A DNA stretch of 64,000 bases from assembly GCF_028553805.1 (NCBI RefSeq), contig NZ_CP067140.1, forward strand, positions 4,314,449-4,378,448. Reading direction: 5' to 3'. Under the pieces are notes generated by a model. The model was not told the DNA's origin and did no database searches. It saw only the letters and a program-made list of their open reading frames with translations. The stretch is from Paracoccus saliphilus (GTDB lineage: Bacteria > Pseudomonadota > Alphaproteobacteria > Rhodobacterales > Rhodobacteraceae). Of this stretch, positions 54,812 through 62,262 are shown piece after piece. The first letter of the stretch is position 1; each line of letters begins with the position of its first letter. The translations under genes were made by a program, and so were the position numbers.

Positions 54812-55341
54812 TCCGGTGGGTGGCTGCATTGATGCTTGCGGCCACCCCGGTTCTTGCCGAGGTGCCCGAACCGGTGGAGTACCGGGGCGAGCCTTACAGG
54901 GCCCCTGTTCCCGATACGCTTGCGGGGGCGGAGGTGATCGGCGCCGAGCGTGCCATCGAATTGCAGGCCGACGGGGTCGCCTTCATCGACGTTCTTCCCC
55001 GAACCCGCAAACCCGATAATCTGCCCGAGGATGTGGTCTGGCGCGAACCGCCTCACGACACCATCCCCGGAGCGATCTGGCTATGGGATACCGGCTACCA
55101 GGAATTATCGCAGGCCGAACAGGCGCGTTTGCGGAACGGTCTGGAACAGGCGACTGACGGTGACCAGGCCGCAGCGGTCGTCATCTTCTGCCGCGCCGAT
55201 TGCTGGATGAGCTGGAACGCGGCGAAGCGGGCCGTCTCGATGGGATATAGCCGGGTCATCTGGTTTCCCGGCGGCACGGATGACTGGCAGGCGGCGATGA
55301 TGGGCCCTGAACTGGTCAGGGCTCGACCTGTCGCCCCGTGA
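54808..55341 (+). CDS. PQQ-associated CXXCW-motif, rhodanese-like periplasmic protein
   Basis: Small exported rhodanese-like protein of the family named for PQQ-dependent catabolism. Seen: signal peptide 1-17, rhodanese-like fold with FIDVLPRTRKPDN, and FCRADCWMSWNAAKRA, the CX3CW-type motif with Cys128 and Cys132 where rhodanese would have its active loop; 177 residues. Follows xoxJ with ATGA overlap. Its 3' end overlaps the convergent beta-propeller gene by 26 nt. Role unknown, possibly redox maintenance of XoxF or XoxG. Confidence 0.88.
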   Translation: MIRWVAALMLAATPVLAEVPEPVEYRGEPYRAPVPDTLAGAEVIGAERAIELQADGVAFIDVLPRTRKPDNLPEDVVWREPPHDTIPGAIWLWDTGYQELSQAEQARLRNGLEQATDGDQAAAVVIFCRADCWMSWNAAKRAVSMGYSRVIWFPGGTDDWQAAMMGPELVRARPVAP

Positions 55342-56257
55342 ACTGGCCGAAGGCGCGGGGCCCTGCTGGCATCTCGATCTCGGCTGTCGCCTCCAGCTTT
55401 TTTGCATCCACCACCGTGACCGTATCGGAATCCCAGTTGGCGACCACGATACCGCTGCCATCGGGCAGGGGGGCGATCCCCTCGGGATAGTCCCCGGTTT
55501 CGACCTCGCCCAGGACCTCCAGGCTTTCCGGGTCGAATACCGTAAGGGTGCTGTCATATTGATTGGTGACGAAACCGCGCCCCTCTGCGAAGGCGATGCC
55601 ATATGGATGACTGCCGGTTTCGATCTGCCCGACAAGCTTTCCCCCGATCGGATCTATGACGGACATGGCATCGCCCATCACATCCGCTGTCCAAAGCCGT
55701 CCGCCATGAAAGGTTACGGCAAAGGGATGCTCACCTGCGGTCTTGATCCGCCGGATAAGCCGTCCCGTCCCGCTGTCGAAGATGCTGACCTGATTGTCGT
55801 CGCGATCTGCGGTGGCGACCAGCAGGCCATCATGGCTGACAGCGACACCCGCCGGCGCGGTCCCCGTTTCGGCGATCCAGACCTGTTTCAGCTCGCCATC
55901 CAGCCGCATCAGCTTTCCGTTGAACCAGTCGGTGACGAAAACCCCGCCATTCGGTGCGACGGCGACACCGAAAGCTCCTTCGCCCAGTTCCCTGCGATCG
56001 ATGATGCGGGCTTTCTCGTCCAACACGCTCAATCGCCCGGTATCGGCGGAAATAACATAGGCGCGCCCGGTTTTCGGATCATAGGCGACCGGGGCGGGAG
56101 CACCGTCCACGGGGGTCTGTGCGACGATCTCGTGGCTTTTAAGATCGAGAATCGAGACGGCATTGCCGTTCTGCGAGGTGATGAAGGCGAGATCCGCCGC
56201 CAGCGCGGAGGAGATCGGCAAAAGTGATGCCAAAAGGAAAATGGCGGCACCGTGCAT
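55316..56257 (-). CDS. YVTN-type beta-propeller periplasmic protein
   Basis: Exported seven-bladed propeller of YVTN repeats. Seen: signal peptide 1-21 (ISSALA-A), then repeats such as AFITSQNGNAVSILDLKS, AYVISADTGRLSVLDEKA, LVATADRDDNQVSIFDSGTG, VTNQYDSTLTVFDPES; 313 residues. The ATG at 56257 is chosen for the signal peptide; the upstream open frame runs through iteron element C and is not coding. Role in quinoprotein function or lanthanide handling is suggested only by location. Confidence 0.87.
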   Translation of the reverse strand: MHGAAIFLLASLLPISSALAADLAFITSQNGNAVSILDLKSHEIVAQTPVDGAPAPVAYDPKTGRAYVISADTGRLSVLDEKARIIDRRELGEGAFGVAVAPNGGVFVTDWFNGKLMRLDGELKQVWIAETGTAPAGVAVSHDGLLVATADRDDNQVSIFDSGTGRLIRRIKTAGEHPFAVTFHGGRLWTADVMGDAMSVIDPIGGKLVGQIETGSHPYGIAFAEGRGFVTNQYDSTLTVFDPESLEVLGEVETGDYPEGIAPLPDGSGIVVANWDSDTVTVVDAKKLEATAEIEMPAGPRAFGQFTGRQVEP

Positions 56258-56328
56258 CGCCAAGGCCAGTGGATTGCGCCCCGCGATGGCTGGGGGCCAG
56301 TTTGCGGCGATCTGCCGCAAATCGCGGT

Positions 56329-56477
56329 GCAACGCGCGTTGCCTGTGTACGCGCTGTGTACGCGTTGTGCACGTGCGGTGTACGGATGTCACGGCCGGAT
56401 TTCCCAGTAATTGCTTGTCAGGAACGACCAGCTATTGCATCCGGCGCAACGGTGCAACGCACGATGGCGTTGCACCG
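56329..56477 (+). repeat. Dispersed 11-bp iteron element, copy C
   Basis: Begins with the perfect 14-bp palindrome GCAACGCGCGTTGC (56329-56342), then 11-mers TGTGTACGCGC (56344), TGTGTACGCGT (56355), TGTGCACGTGC (56366), GGTGTACGGAT (56377); a fifth unit is degenerate. TTCCCAGTAATTGC follows, then an inverted repeat CGGTGCAACGC / GCGTTGCACCG (56450-56460 and 56467-56477) with a 6-nt loop. Parts occur in the same order as in copies A and B. Confidence 0.85.
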
Positions 56478-56488
56478 CCTATCCGGGG

Positions 56489-57046
56489 CTATTCGACTTT
56501 GCCGAACCTTTCGGTGAGCGCGTCCATCCCGGCCTGATAGATCTCCTCTACCGCTGCGACCGCGGCTTCGTCATTCAGCTCCGCAGGGGGATCGTTGTTC
56601 GGAAAACCGCGGTAAAAGCCCGCTTTCCAGATCACCTCGGCCTTGCCGTCCTTGTCCTTGACCTGCAGCGTCGAAGAGTAATTCGTCACCGGCAGAACCT
56701 CGACCGCGACATCGGTGATCATGTATTTGTACGTGCGTTTTTCCGGGTCCCACCCGATCAGTTGCTCGGTGATCGTCGGGTCGCCTTCGTCGGCCTTCAG
56801 ATGCAGCACGCGCGTGGATTCGTCAGGAATATCAACGGGTGCGCCCTCGGGTGTCATCTCGGTCGAGGCAACTGCGGGGTGCCAGCCCATATCGTCGAAA
56901 TGCCCGATCGCCTCCCAGACCTCGTCGGGGCTGGCATCCAGTGTAACGCTCATCTGCGCTTTCTGCCGTGACGGACCATGCGCGTTTGCCATCCCCGTCA
57001 AGGCCAGGGCCGCGCCAAGGGTGACAGCAAGCAGGTTCAACTTCAT
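56489..57046 (-). CDS. SRPBCC/MxaD-like periplasmic protein
   Basis: Exported polyketide cyclase/START-type fold protein resembling MxaD, which aids electron transfer from methanol dehydrogenase to its cytochrome. Seen: signal peptide to ANA (about 1-22), SVTLDASPDEVWEAIGHFDDMGWHPAVASTEMT, the fold's N-terminal motif, and VIWKAGFYRGFPNNDPP; 185 residues. The stop-free frame continues far upstream, but GGAGGAA before the ATG at 57046 fixes the start. Divergent from the lut-like operon. Confidence 0.85.
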   Translation of the reverse strand: MKLNLLAVTLGAALALTGMANAHGPSRQKAQMSVTLDASPDEVWEAIGHFDDMGWHPAVASTEMTPEGAPVDIPDESTRVLHLKADEGDPTITEQLIGWDPEKRTYKYMITDVAVEVLPVTNYSSTLQVKDKDGKAEVIWKAGFYRGFPNNDPPAELNDEAAVAAVEEIYQAGMDALTERFGKVE

Positions 57047-57152
57047 ATTCCCAATTCCTCCCACGAAAGCCCGCACCATGGGCGGGTGTCTTGACGGAGC
57101 AACCATGCCCCGCGCCGCTTCGCCGCGTCTATCAGACGAAAGCTGTAGACAA

Positions 57153-57177
57153 ATCTTCCCGGTCGGGCCGGGAAGAT
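57153..57177. promoter_or_regulatory. Inverted repeat in the divergent region before the lut-like operon
   Basis: Perfect 10-bp repeat ATCTTCCCGG / CCGGGAAGAT with a 5-nt loop, 58 nt before the binding-protein start and 106 nt before the divergent SRPBCC gene. It may be an operator or a leader hairpin. Unassigned. Confidence 0.5.
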
Positions 57178-57235
57178 AAAACGGGTTGCCGAAGGGCGTC
57201 GTGACACTCAACATGCTGGCGGGGAGAGGAAAGAA

Positions 57236-58426
57236 ATGTTCAAGGGAATCATAGGACTTTTGGCTGGTGTCTGGCTGATCGCCACCCCGGCCCCGGCGCA
57301 GGAACAGCCAGAGCCGACAGTGATCGGCGCTGCGGTTCTTCGTGTGGACGATCCCGGCCTGCCGCCGATATCCCGACTGGAACTGCCGGTGGAGGATCTG
57401 GGCTTCGCCGGCGCACGGCTTGCGATCGAGGACAACGATACGACCGGGCAGTTCATGGGACAGGATTTCGAGGCCGAAGAGGTTGCCGCGACGCCCGAGA
57501 CCGCGTCGGATGAACTGGAACGCCTGATAGGCGAGGGCGTCGTTTTCATCGTGATCCTGGCCGATGACCCGATCATGCTGGCGCTTGCCGATCAGGCGGG
57601 TGACCGGGCGATGCTGTTCAATGCTGCTGCTCGCGGTGACAATTTGCGGGGCGAGGATTGCAGGGCGAACACCATTCATGTCGCGCCCAGCTATGCGATG
57701 CTGGCGGATGGTTTGGCCCAATTCCTGATGTGGAAAGACTGGTCTCGCTGGTTCCTGATCGAAGGCAGTCACCCCGAGGACACGGCCTTCGCCGCTGCCC
57801 TCAAGCGATCCGCCGTGAAATTCGGAGCCCGGATTGTCGAAGAACGCGTTTATGAGGATACCGGCGGTGCCCGTCGCACCGATTCCGGCCATGTGCAGGT
57901 ACAAAAGCAGATGCCGGTCTTTACCCAACGCGCCTCTGATCATGACGTGGTCGTGGCCGCCGACGAGACGGATGTCTTTGCCGCCTATTTGCCGTATCAG
58001 ACATGGGAGCCGCGCCCCATAACAGGTTCGGCCGGGTTGGTGCCACGCACATGGCATCCGGCGATGGAGGCTTGGGGTGCCAGTCAATTCCAGAACCGAT
58101 TTGAAGAGTTGGCGAACCGTCCGATGCGGGAAGAGGATTACCAGACATGGCTGGCACTGCGCATGATTGGCGAAGCTGCGACGCGCAGCCAGTCCGCCGA
58201 TCCAGAGGAACTGAAGGAGTTCATGCTGTCCGAGAATTTCGAGGTGGCAGGCTTCAAGGGTCAAAAGCTGACCATGCGTGACTGGGACCATCAACTTCGT
58301 CAGCCGATCTTGCTGACCACGGGACTTCTGATGGCGTCTGTCAGCCCGCAGGAGCAATATCTGCATCGGGTCAGCCAGCTTGACACCCTGGGAATCGATC
58401 GCCCCGAAACCGAATGCGAATTCTGA
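57236..58426 (+). CDS. lutA: PQQ-alcohol-associated ABC transporter substrate-binding protein (LutA-like)
   Basis: Periplasmic binding protein of the branched-chain-amino-acid receptor fold found with PQQ alcohol dehydrogenase systems. Its Methylorubrum counterpart (LutA) is needed for lanthanide uptake. Seen: signal peptide 1-21, the N-terminal GAAVLRVDDPGLPPISRLELPVEDLGFAGARLAIEDND, and NTIHVAPSYAMLADGLAQFLMWKDWSRWFLIEGSHPED; 396 residues. First gene of a six-gene plus-strand run to 62160. Gene name by resemblance and context. Confidence 0.8.
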   Translation: MFKGIIGLLAGVWLIATPAPAQEQPEPTVIGAAVLRVDDPGLPPISRLELPVEDLGFAGARLAIEDNDTTGQFMGQDFEAEEVAATPETASDELERLIGEGVVFIVILADDPIMLALADQAGDRAMLFNAAARGDNLRGEDCRANTIHVAPSYAMLADGLAQFLMWKDWSRWFLIEGSHPEDTAFAAALKRSAVKFGARIVEERVYEDTGGARRTDSGHVQVQKQMPVFTQRASDHDVVVAADETDVFAAYLPYQTWEPRPITGSAGLVPRTWHPAMEAWGASQFQNRFEELANRPMREEDYQTWLALRMIGEAATRSQSADPEELKEFMLSENFEVAGFKGQKLTMRDWDHQLRQPILLTTGLLMASVSPQEQYLHRVSQLDTLGIDRPETECEF

Positions 58427-58434
58427 GAGGCAAC

Positions 58435-59394
58435 ATGAAACATATCCTGACCCTTGTCCTGTGCCTTGCCGCCACGCCCGTGCTGGCCAATCGTGTCTTT
58501 GTGACCAACGAGAAAGGCAATGACGTCACCGTTCTGGACAGCAAAACGCTGGAAGTGATTGGTGCCTATCCAGTTGGCAACCGTCCGCGCGGCATCACTA
58601 TCAGCCCCGATGGCAAGGAGCTTTATGTCTGCGCATCGGATGATGACCTGGTGCGGGTATTTGATCCTGAAACAATGGAAGAGCTGCATACACTGCCATC
58701 CGGCCCCGACCCGGAGTTGTTCGTGCTGCATCCGTCGGGCAATCCGCTCTATATCGCCAATGAGGACGACAACCTGGTGACCGTGGTGGATACGGAAACC
58801 CACCAGGTTCTGGCCGAGATCCCCGTGGGGGTAGAGCCAGAGGGTATGGGGGTCAGCCCAGATGGCAAGGTGGTCATCAACACTTCGGAAACCACCAATA
58901 TGGCACATTTCATCGACAGTGAAACCTTCGAGATCTTTGCCAATGTGCTGGTCGATTCCCGTCCGCGCTTTGCCGAATACAACCACGATGGCAGCAAGCT
59001 TTACGTCAGTTCCGAGATTGGCGGAACGGTCAGTGTGATCGATCCGGCGACGCAAGAAATCGTCCACAAGATCAACTTCGAGATTGCCGGTGTCCTGCCC
59101 GAGGCCATCCAACCCGTGGGGGTTCGTGTGACTTCGGACGGCAAGAAGGTGTTCGTGGCCCTCGGCCCCTCGAACCGCGTCGCCGTTATCGATGGAGAAA
59201 CGGACGAGGTGCTTGATTATCTTCTGGTCGGACAGCGTGTCTGGCAGATGGCCTTCACTCCGGACGAGAAATATCTATTCACCACGAATGGTAATTCGAA
59301 CGACGTCTCGGTGATCGATGTCGAGGGCAACGAAGTGGTGAAATCCGTACCCGTGGGCCAACAGCCATGGGGTGTTGTCGTCGCACCGGAGTGA
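58435..59394 (+). CDS. PQQ-associated YVTN beta-propeller protein
   Basis: Exported propeller protein of the PQQ-dependent catabolism-associated family (LutB/LutD-like position). Seen: signal peptide 1-19 (MKHILTLVLCLAATPVLA), then YVTN repeats RVFVTNEKGNDVTVLDSKTLEV, ELYVCASDDDLVRVFDPETM, LYIANEDDNLVTVVDTETH, LYVSSEIGGTVSVIDPATQ; 319 residues. AGAGG before the ATG at 58435, 8 nt after the receptor stop. Signal peptide resembles that of the last gene in the operon. Confidence 0.87.
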   Translation: MKHILTLVLCLAATPVLANRVFVTNEKGNDVTVLDSKTLEVIGAYPVGNRPRGITISPDGKELYVCASDDDLVRVFDPETMEELHTLPSGPDPELFVLHPSGNPLYIANEDDNLVTVVDTETHQVLAEIPVGVEPEGMGVSPDGKVVINTSETTNMAHFIDSETFEIFANVLVDSRPRFAEYNHDGSKLYVSSEIGGTVSVIDPATQEIVHKINFEIAGVLPEAIQPVGVRVTSDGKKVFVALGPSNRVAVIDGETDEVLDYLLVGQRVWQMAFTPDEKYLFTTNGNSNDVSVIDVEGNEVVKSVPVGQQPWGVVVAPE

Positions 59395-59428
59395 TCGACG
59401 GCCTGCAAGAAATCGAGGAGGAAAAAAC

Positions 59429-59998
59429 ATGACCCGTTTGTTGACGATCCTGATGATCATGGCTGGTCTGACTGTGCCGGCCGCCGCGCAAGACACGGCT
59501 ACCGACGATTCGGTGGCATCCGAGACCGCGGAAACCGAGGCCATCGCAGCCGAAGAGGGTGACGACGACGACGACGAGGAGGAAGAATCCGGCGGCGGAG
59601 AAGGTGTTTACGAAGCCACGGGAAAATATGACTTTGGTTTTGCGGGCGTGCTCGCGCATGATAACCGGAGCGATCTGGCACCACTGACTCTGGCCTCTGG
59701 ACAGCCGGTCGCGGGCGGTGAATACACGCTGAAATCGGGCGGTTATTATCGCATCGATATCAATGCGGATGGCAGCCAGGAGCTGGCGCTTTCGGGGGGC
59801 GATTTCTTCCGCGCGGTTTGGGTCAACGAGATCGTCATCAACGATATCGAAGTGCGGCCCGTGGGTGTGCACAGCCTTGAATTCGACGATGCCGGCACCG
59901 CCAGCATGAGCTTTATCGCCATCGTTCCGGGCCGCTACATCTTGTCGATCCCAGGATCCTCTGGCGAAACACAGCAAGCCGTGTTCAACATTCAATAG
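59429..59998 (+). CDS. Periplasmic Asp/Glu-rich protein of unknown function
   Basis: No family recognised. Seen: signal peptide 1-20, an acidic linker that includes a run of five Asp then four Glu (residues 45-53) and a Gly/Ser-rich hinge, then a beta-rich domain of about 130 residues. Inside the latter Asp110-x-Asn112-x-Asp114-Gly115 recalls the first half of a calcium-binding loop, though the usual position-12 Glu is lacking. 189 residues. GAGGAGG before the ATG. Position between propeller and ATPase genes matches the LutC/LutD slot; metal binding is a hypothesis. Confidence 0.75.
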   Translation: MTRLLTILMIMAGLTVPAAAQDTATDDSVASETAETEAIAAEEGDDDDDEEEESGGGEGVYEATGKYDFGFAGVLAHDNRSDLAPLTLASGQPVAGGEYTLKSGGYYRIDINADGSQELALSGGDFFRAVWVNEIVINDIEVRPVGVHSLEFDDAGTASMSFIAIVPGRYILSIPGSSGETQQAVFNIQ

Positions 59999-60004
59999 GT
60001 GAAG

Positions 60005-60026
60005 CAGGTATTTGGACAAAGAAGAA
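60005..60026 (+). repeat. Short dispersed motif, copy 3, overlapping a start codon
   Basis: CAGGTATTTGGACAAAGAAGAAG begins 7 nt after the stop of the Asp/Glu-rich protein gene. It shares 19 identical bases (TATTTGGACAAAGAAGAAG) with copy 1 at 11104-11127. The TTG inside the motif is one of two possible starts for the next gene. Confidence 0.6.
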
Positions 60027-60752
60027 GTCGTGACAACCGCACTGGAAATAGATCAGGTCAGCCACAGTTTCGGACGCATCGAGGCGCTGAAGGATGTAAC
60101 GCTGACCGTGCCACGCGGCGGGTTCACGGCGCTTCTGGGGGTGAACGGGGCGGGCAAGACAACGCTATTTTCGTTGATTACCCGGCTTTACAACAACAGT
60201 TCGGGCAGTATCCGGGTCGCGGGCTATGATCTGCGTCGTCAGCCTGCGCAGGCACTGGCCCGCTTAGGCGTAGTTTTTCAAAGCCGCGCCCTGGATGCCG
60301 ATCTGACTGTGCGCCAGAATCTTGCCTATCACGCCAGTCTGCACGGCATCTCTCGCCGGGATTCAGCTGCGCGGATCGAAGATGTGTTGGCGCAGGTCGG
60401 GCTAAGCGAGAAATCGGGTGATCGCGTCTCGGCTCTTTCGGGTGGGCAACAGCGCCGGGCCGAGATCGCCCGTGCCCTGATCCACAGCCCCGACATCCTG
60501 CTTCTAGACGAGGCGACCGTGGGGCTGGATGTGAAATCACGCGCCGAGGTATTGGACCTGACCCGACGGCTGATCGCTGAAAATGGGGTTTCGGCTCTTT
60601 GGGCCACCCACATCATGGACGAGATCCAGCCCGCCGACGACCTCGTGATTCTGCATCAGGGGCAGGTGTTGCGGCAGGGGCGGGCGTCGGAGATCGCTTC
60701 AGGGCAGGGGCTGACCCAGGCATTTCTGGACCTGACGGGGGTTGCGGTATGA
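60012..60752 (+). CDS. lutE: PQQ-alcohol-associated ABC transporter ATP-binding protein (LutE-like)
   Basis: ATPase of the same transporter. Seen: GVNGAGKT Walker A (43-50), FQSRALDADLTVRQNLAYHASLHG, signature LSGGQQRRAEIARALIHSPDILLLDEATVGLD with Walker B, and ATHIMDE; 246 residues from TTG 60012, or 240 from GTG 60030. The TTG lies in motif copy 3, and the GTG start is about equally plausible (AAGAAG upstream). Overlaps the permease start (ATGA). Confidence 0.88.
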   Translation: MDKEEVVTTALEIDQVSHSFGRIEALKDVTLTVPRGGFTALLGVNGAGKTTLFSLITRLYNNSSGSIRVAGYDLRRQPAQALARLGVVFQSRALDADLTVRQNLAYHASLHGISRRDSAARIEDVLAQVGLSEKSGDRVSALSGGQQRRAEIARALIHSPDILLLDEATVGLDVKSRAEVLDLTRRLIAENGVSALWATHIMDEIQPADDLVILHQGQVLRQGRASEIASGQGLTQAFLDLTGVAV

Positions 60753-61570
60753 GCGATATCGCCTTCCCCTCGCGCGCCTGGATAACGGCGTTTCTCGGGA
60801 TCGCTCACCGTGAGACTTTGCGCTTCGTCAATCAGCGCGGCCGGTTTCTTGCCGCGCTGGTCCGCCCGCTGGTCTGGTTGTTCATCTTCGCTGCTGGTTT
60901 CCGTGCGGTCCTAGGGCTGTCGATTACCGAACCCTACCAGACCTATGTCTTGTACGAAGTCTATGTGACGCCCGGCCTTTGCGCGATGATCCAGCTTTTT
61001 AACGGCATGCAGTCCTCGCTCTCGATGGTTTACGACCGTGAAACAGGGGCCATGAGAACGCTTCTGGTAAGTCCCTTCCCACGCTGGTTCCTGTTGGGGT
61101 CCAAGCTTGTGGCCGGGGTCGTCGTGTCGATCATTCAGGTCTATACCTTTCTTGCAATCGCTTGGTTCTGGGGTGTGCGTCCGCCTGCCCTGGGCTACCT
61201 GGCCGTCCTGCCCGCGATGATCCTGTCAGGACTCATGCTTGGCGCGATGGGACTGTTCCTGTCCTCGGCCATCAGGCAACTGGAAAACTTTGCGGGAGTT
61301 ATGAATTTCGTCATCTTCCCGATGTTTTTCGCCTCTTCCGCGCTCTATCCGCTCTGGCGGATGCAGGAAAGTTCGACGCTTTTGCATGATATCTGCGCCG
61401 CGAATCCGTTCACCCATGCCGTCGAACTGATCCGTTTCGGACTCTACATGCAGGTGAATTGGCTATCCCTGGCAGTGGTCCTAGGCTGTTTGGCGGGGTT
61501 CTTCGGGGCAGCCGTGTTCATGTATGATCCGGCCAAGGGTCTATGGGCCCGAAGAAAGGGAGTGGCATGA
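60749..61570 (+). CDS. lutF: ABC-2 type transporter permease (LutF/PedC-like)
   Basis: Six-helix inner membrane permease of the ABC-2 type. Seen: HRETLRFVNQRGRFLAALVRPLVWLFIFAAGF, YETGAMRTLLVSPFPRWFLLGSKLVAG, and FAGVMNFVIFPMFFASSALYPLW, as in the alcohol/PQQ-associated permeases; 273 residues. ABC-2 permeases are usually exporters, yet the operon has a periplasmic receptor, so direction is uncertain. ATGA overlaps on both sides. Confidence 0.85.
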   Translation: MSDIAFPSRAWITAFLGIAHRETLRFVNQRGRFLAALVRPLVWLFIFAAGFRAVLGLSITEPYQTYVLYEVYVTPGLCAMIQLFNGMQSSLSMVYDRETGAMRTLLVSPFPRWFLLGSKLVAGVVVSIIQVYTFLAIAWFWGVRPPALGYLAVLPAMILSGLMLGAMGLFLSSAIRQLENFAGVMNFVIFPMFFASSALYPLWRMQESSTLLHDICAANPFTHAVELIRFGLYMQVNWLSLAVVLGCLAGFFGAAVFMYDPAKGLWARRKGVA

Positions 61571-62160
61571 AACATATTCTGACACTGATTGTCCTTCTGG
61601 CAGCGGGACCGGCGCTGGCCGCAAGCGGGACCGATCCGACCTGGCCTTGCATCCAGCGCAAGCAGCCTCACCTGTCCCTGGGTCAGGTCTGGTCTGGCCC
61701 GGTTCCAGATGAGACGACCGAGAAACTGGCCAGCGATCCGGAAATCGCCACCCTGGCAGATCGGCTGGAACAGCGACGACTTCCGCTGGAAGAGGCCGAG
61801 GCTGAAATTGCCGAATTCGCCGAGGAGGCCGATTCCGCGCAGCTGACAGCGCTGATGCTGGCGATCTTCAACCGGATTGAACCGGATCGGAGTGCGCTCA
61901 TCGCGGGTATCGCGCGCTATGGACAGAAACAAGTCGAACTGTCCGACAGGATCGAGAACCACCGCGCGAAGATGGCTGAATTGGAAGCTGCCGACAATCC
62001 GGATTTCGATGCAATCGATGCCGAGGAGGAGGCCCTCGATTGGGATCAGCGCATCTTTACCGAGCGTCAGCAATCGCTGACCTATGTTTGTGAAACGCCG
62101 GTGATTCTCGAACAACGAGCCTTCGCTATCGCACGCGCAATCGCCAGCCATCTCGACTGA
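61567..62160 (+). CDS. Conserved periplasmic protein, last gene of the lut-like operon
   Basis: No enzymatic motif recognised. Seen: signal peptide MKHILTLIVLLAAGPALA (1-18), DPTWPCIQRKQPHLSLGQVWSGP directly after it, and a largely helical remainder with a possible coiled coil at about 125-150 (QVELSDRIENHRAKMAELEA); two cysteines (26 and 178). 197 residues. ATGA overlap with the permease. The DPTWPCIQRKQP segment is a feature I associate with proteins of PQQ/Lut loci (LutG position); function unknown. Confidence 0.8.
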   Translation: MKHILTLIVLLAAGPALAASGTDPTWPCIQRKQPHLSLGQVWSGPVPDETTEKLASDPEIATLADRLEQRRLPLEEAEAEIAEFAEEADSAQLTALMLAIFNRIEPDRSALIAGIARYGQKQVELSDRIENHRAKMAELEAADNPDFDAIDAEEEALDWDQRIFTERQQSLTYVCETPVILEQRAFAIARAIASHLD

Positions 62161-62262
62161 CAAGATCATTCCAGCGTGGCGAAAGGAATTCAAATACTGG
62201 CCTCGTGGTTAACCTCCTGCTAGGACTCGCAGCAATGCTCATCAGCAACGAGGGCCACTCAA

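Noticed and set aside
56258..56392. N-terminal extension of the beta-propeller protein through the iteron element
   Set aside because: It would place His/Thr/Arg-rich repeats before a clear signal peptide; the 11-bp repeats create the open frame.
57047..58366. Upstream extension of the SRPBCC gene to 625 codons
   Set aside because: The frame is open but antisense to the LutA-like gene; the signal peptide and GGAGGAA site place the start at 57046.
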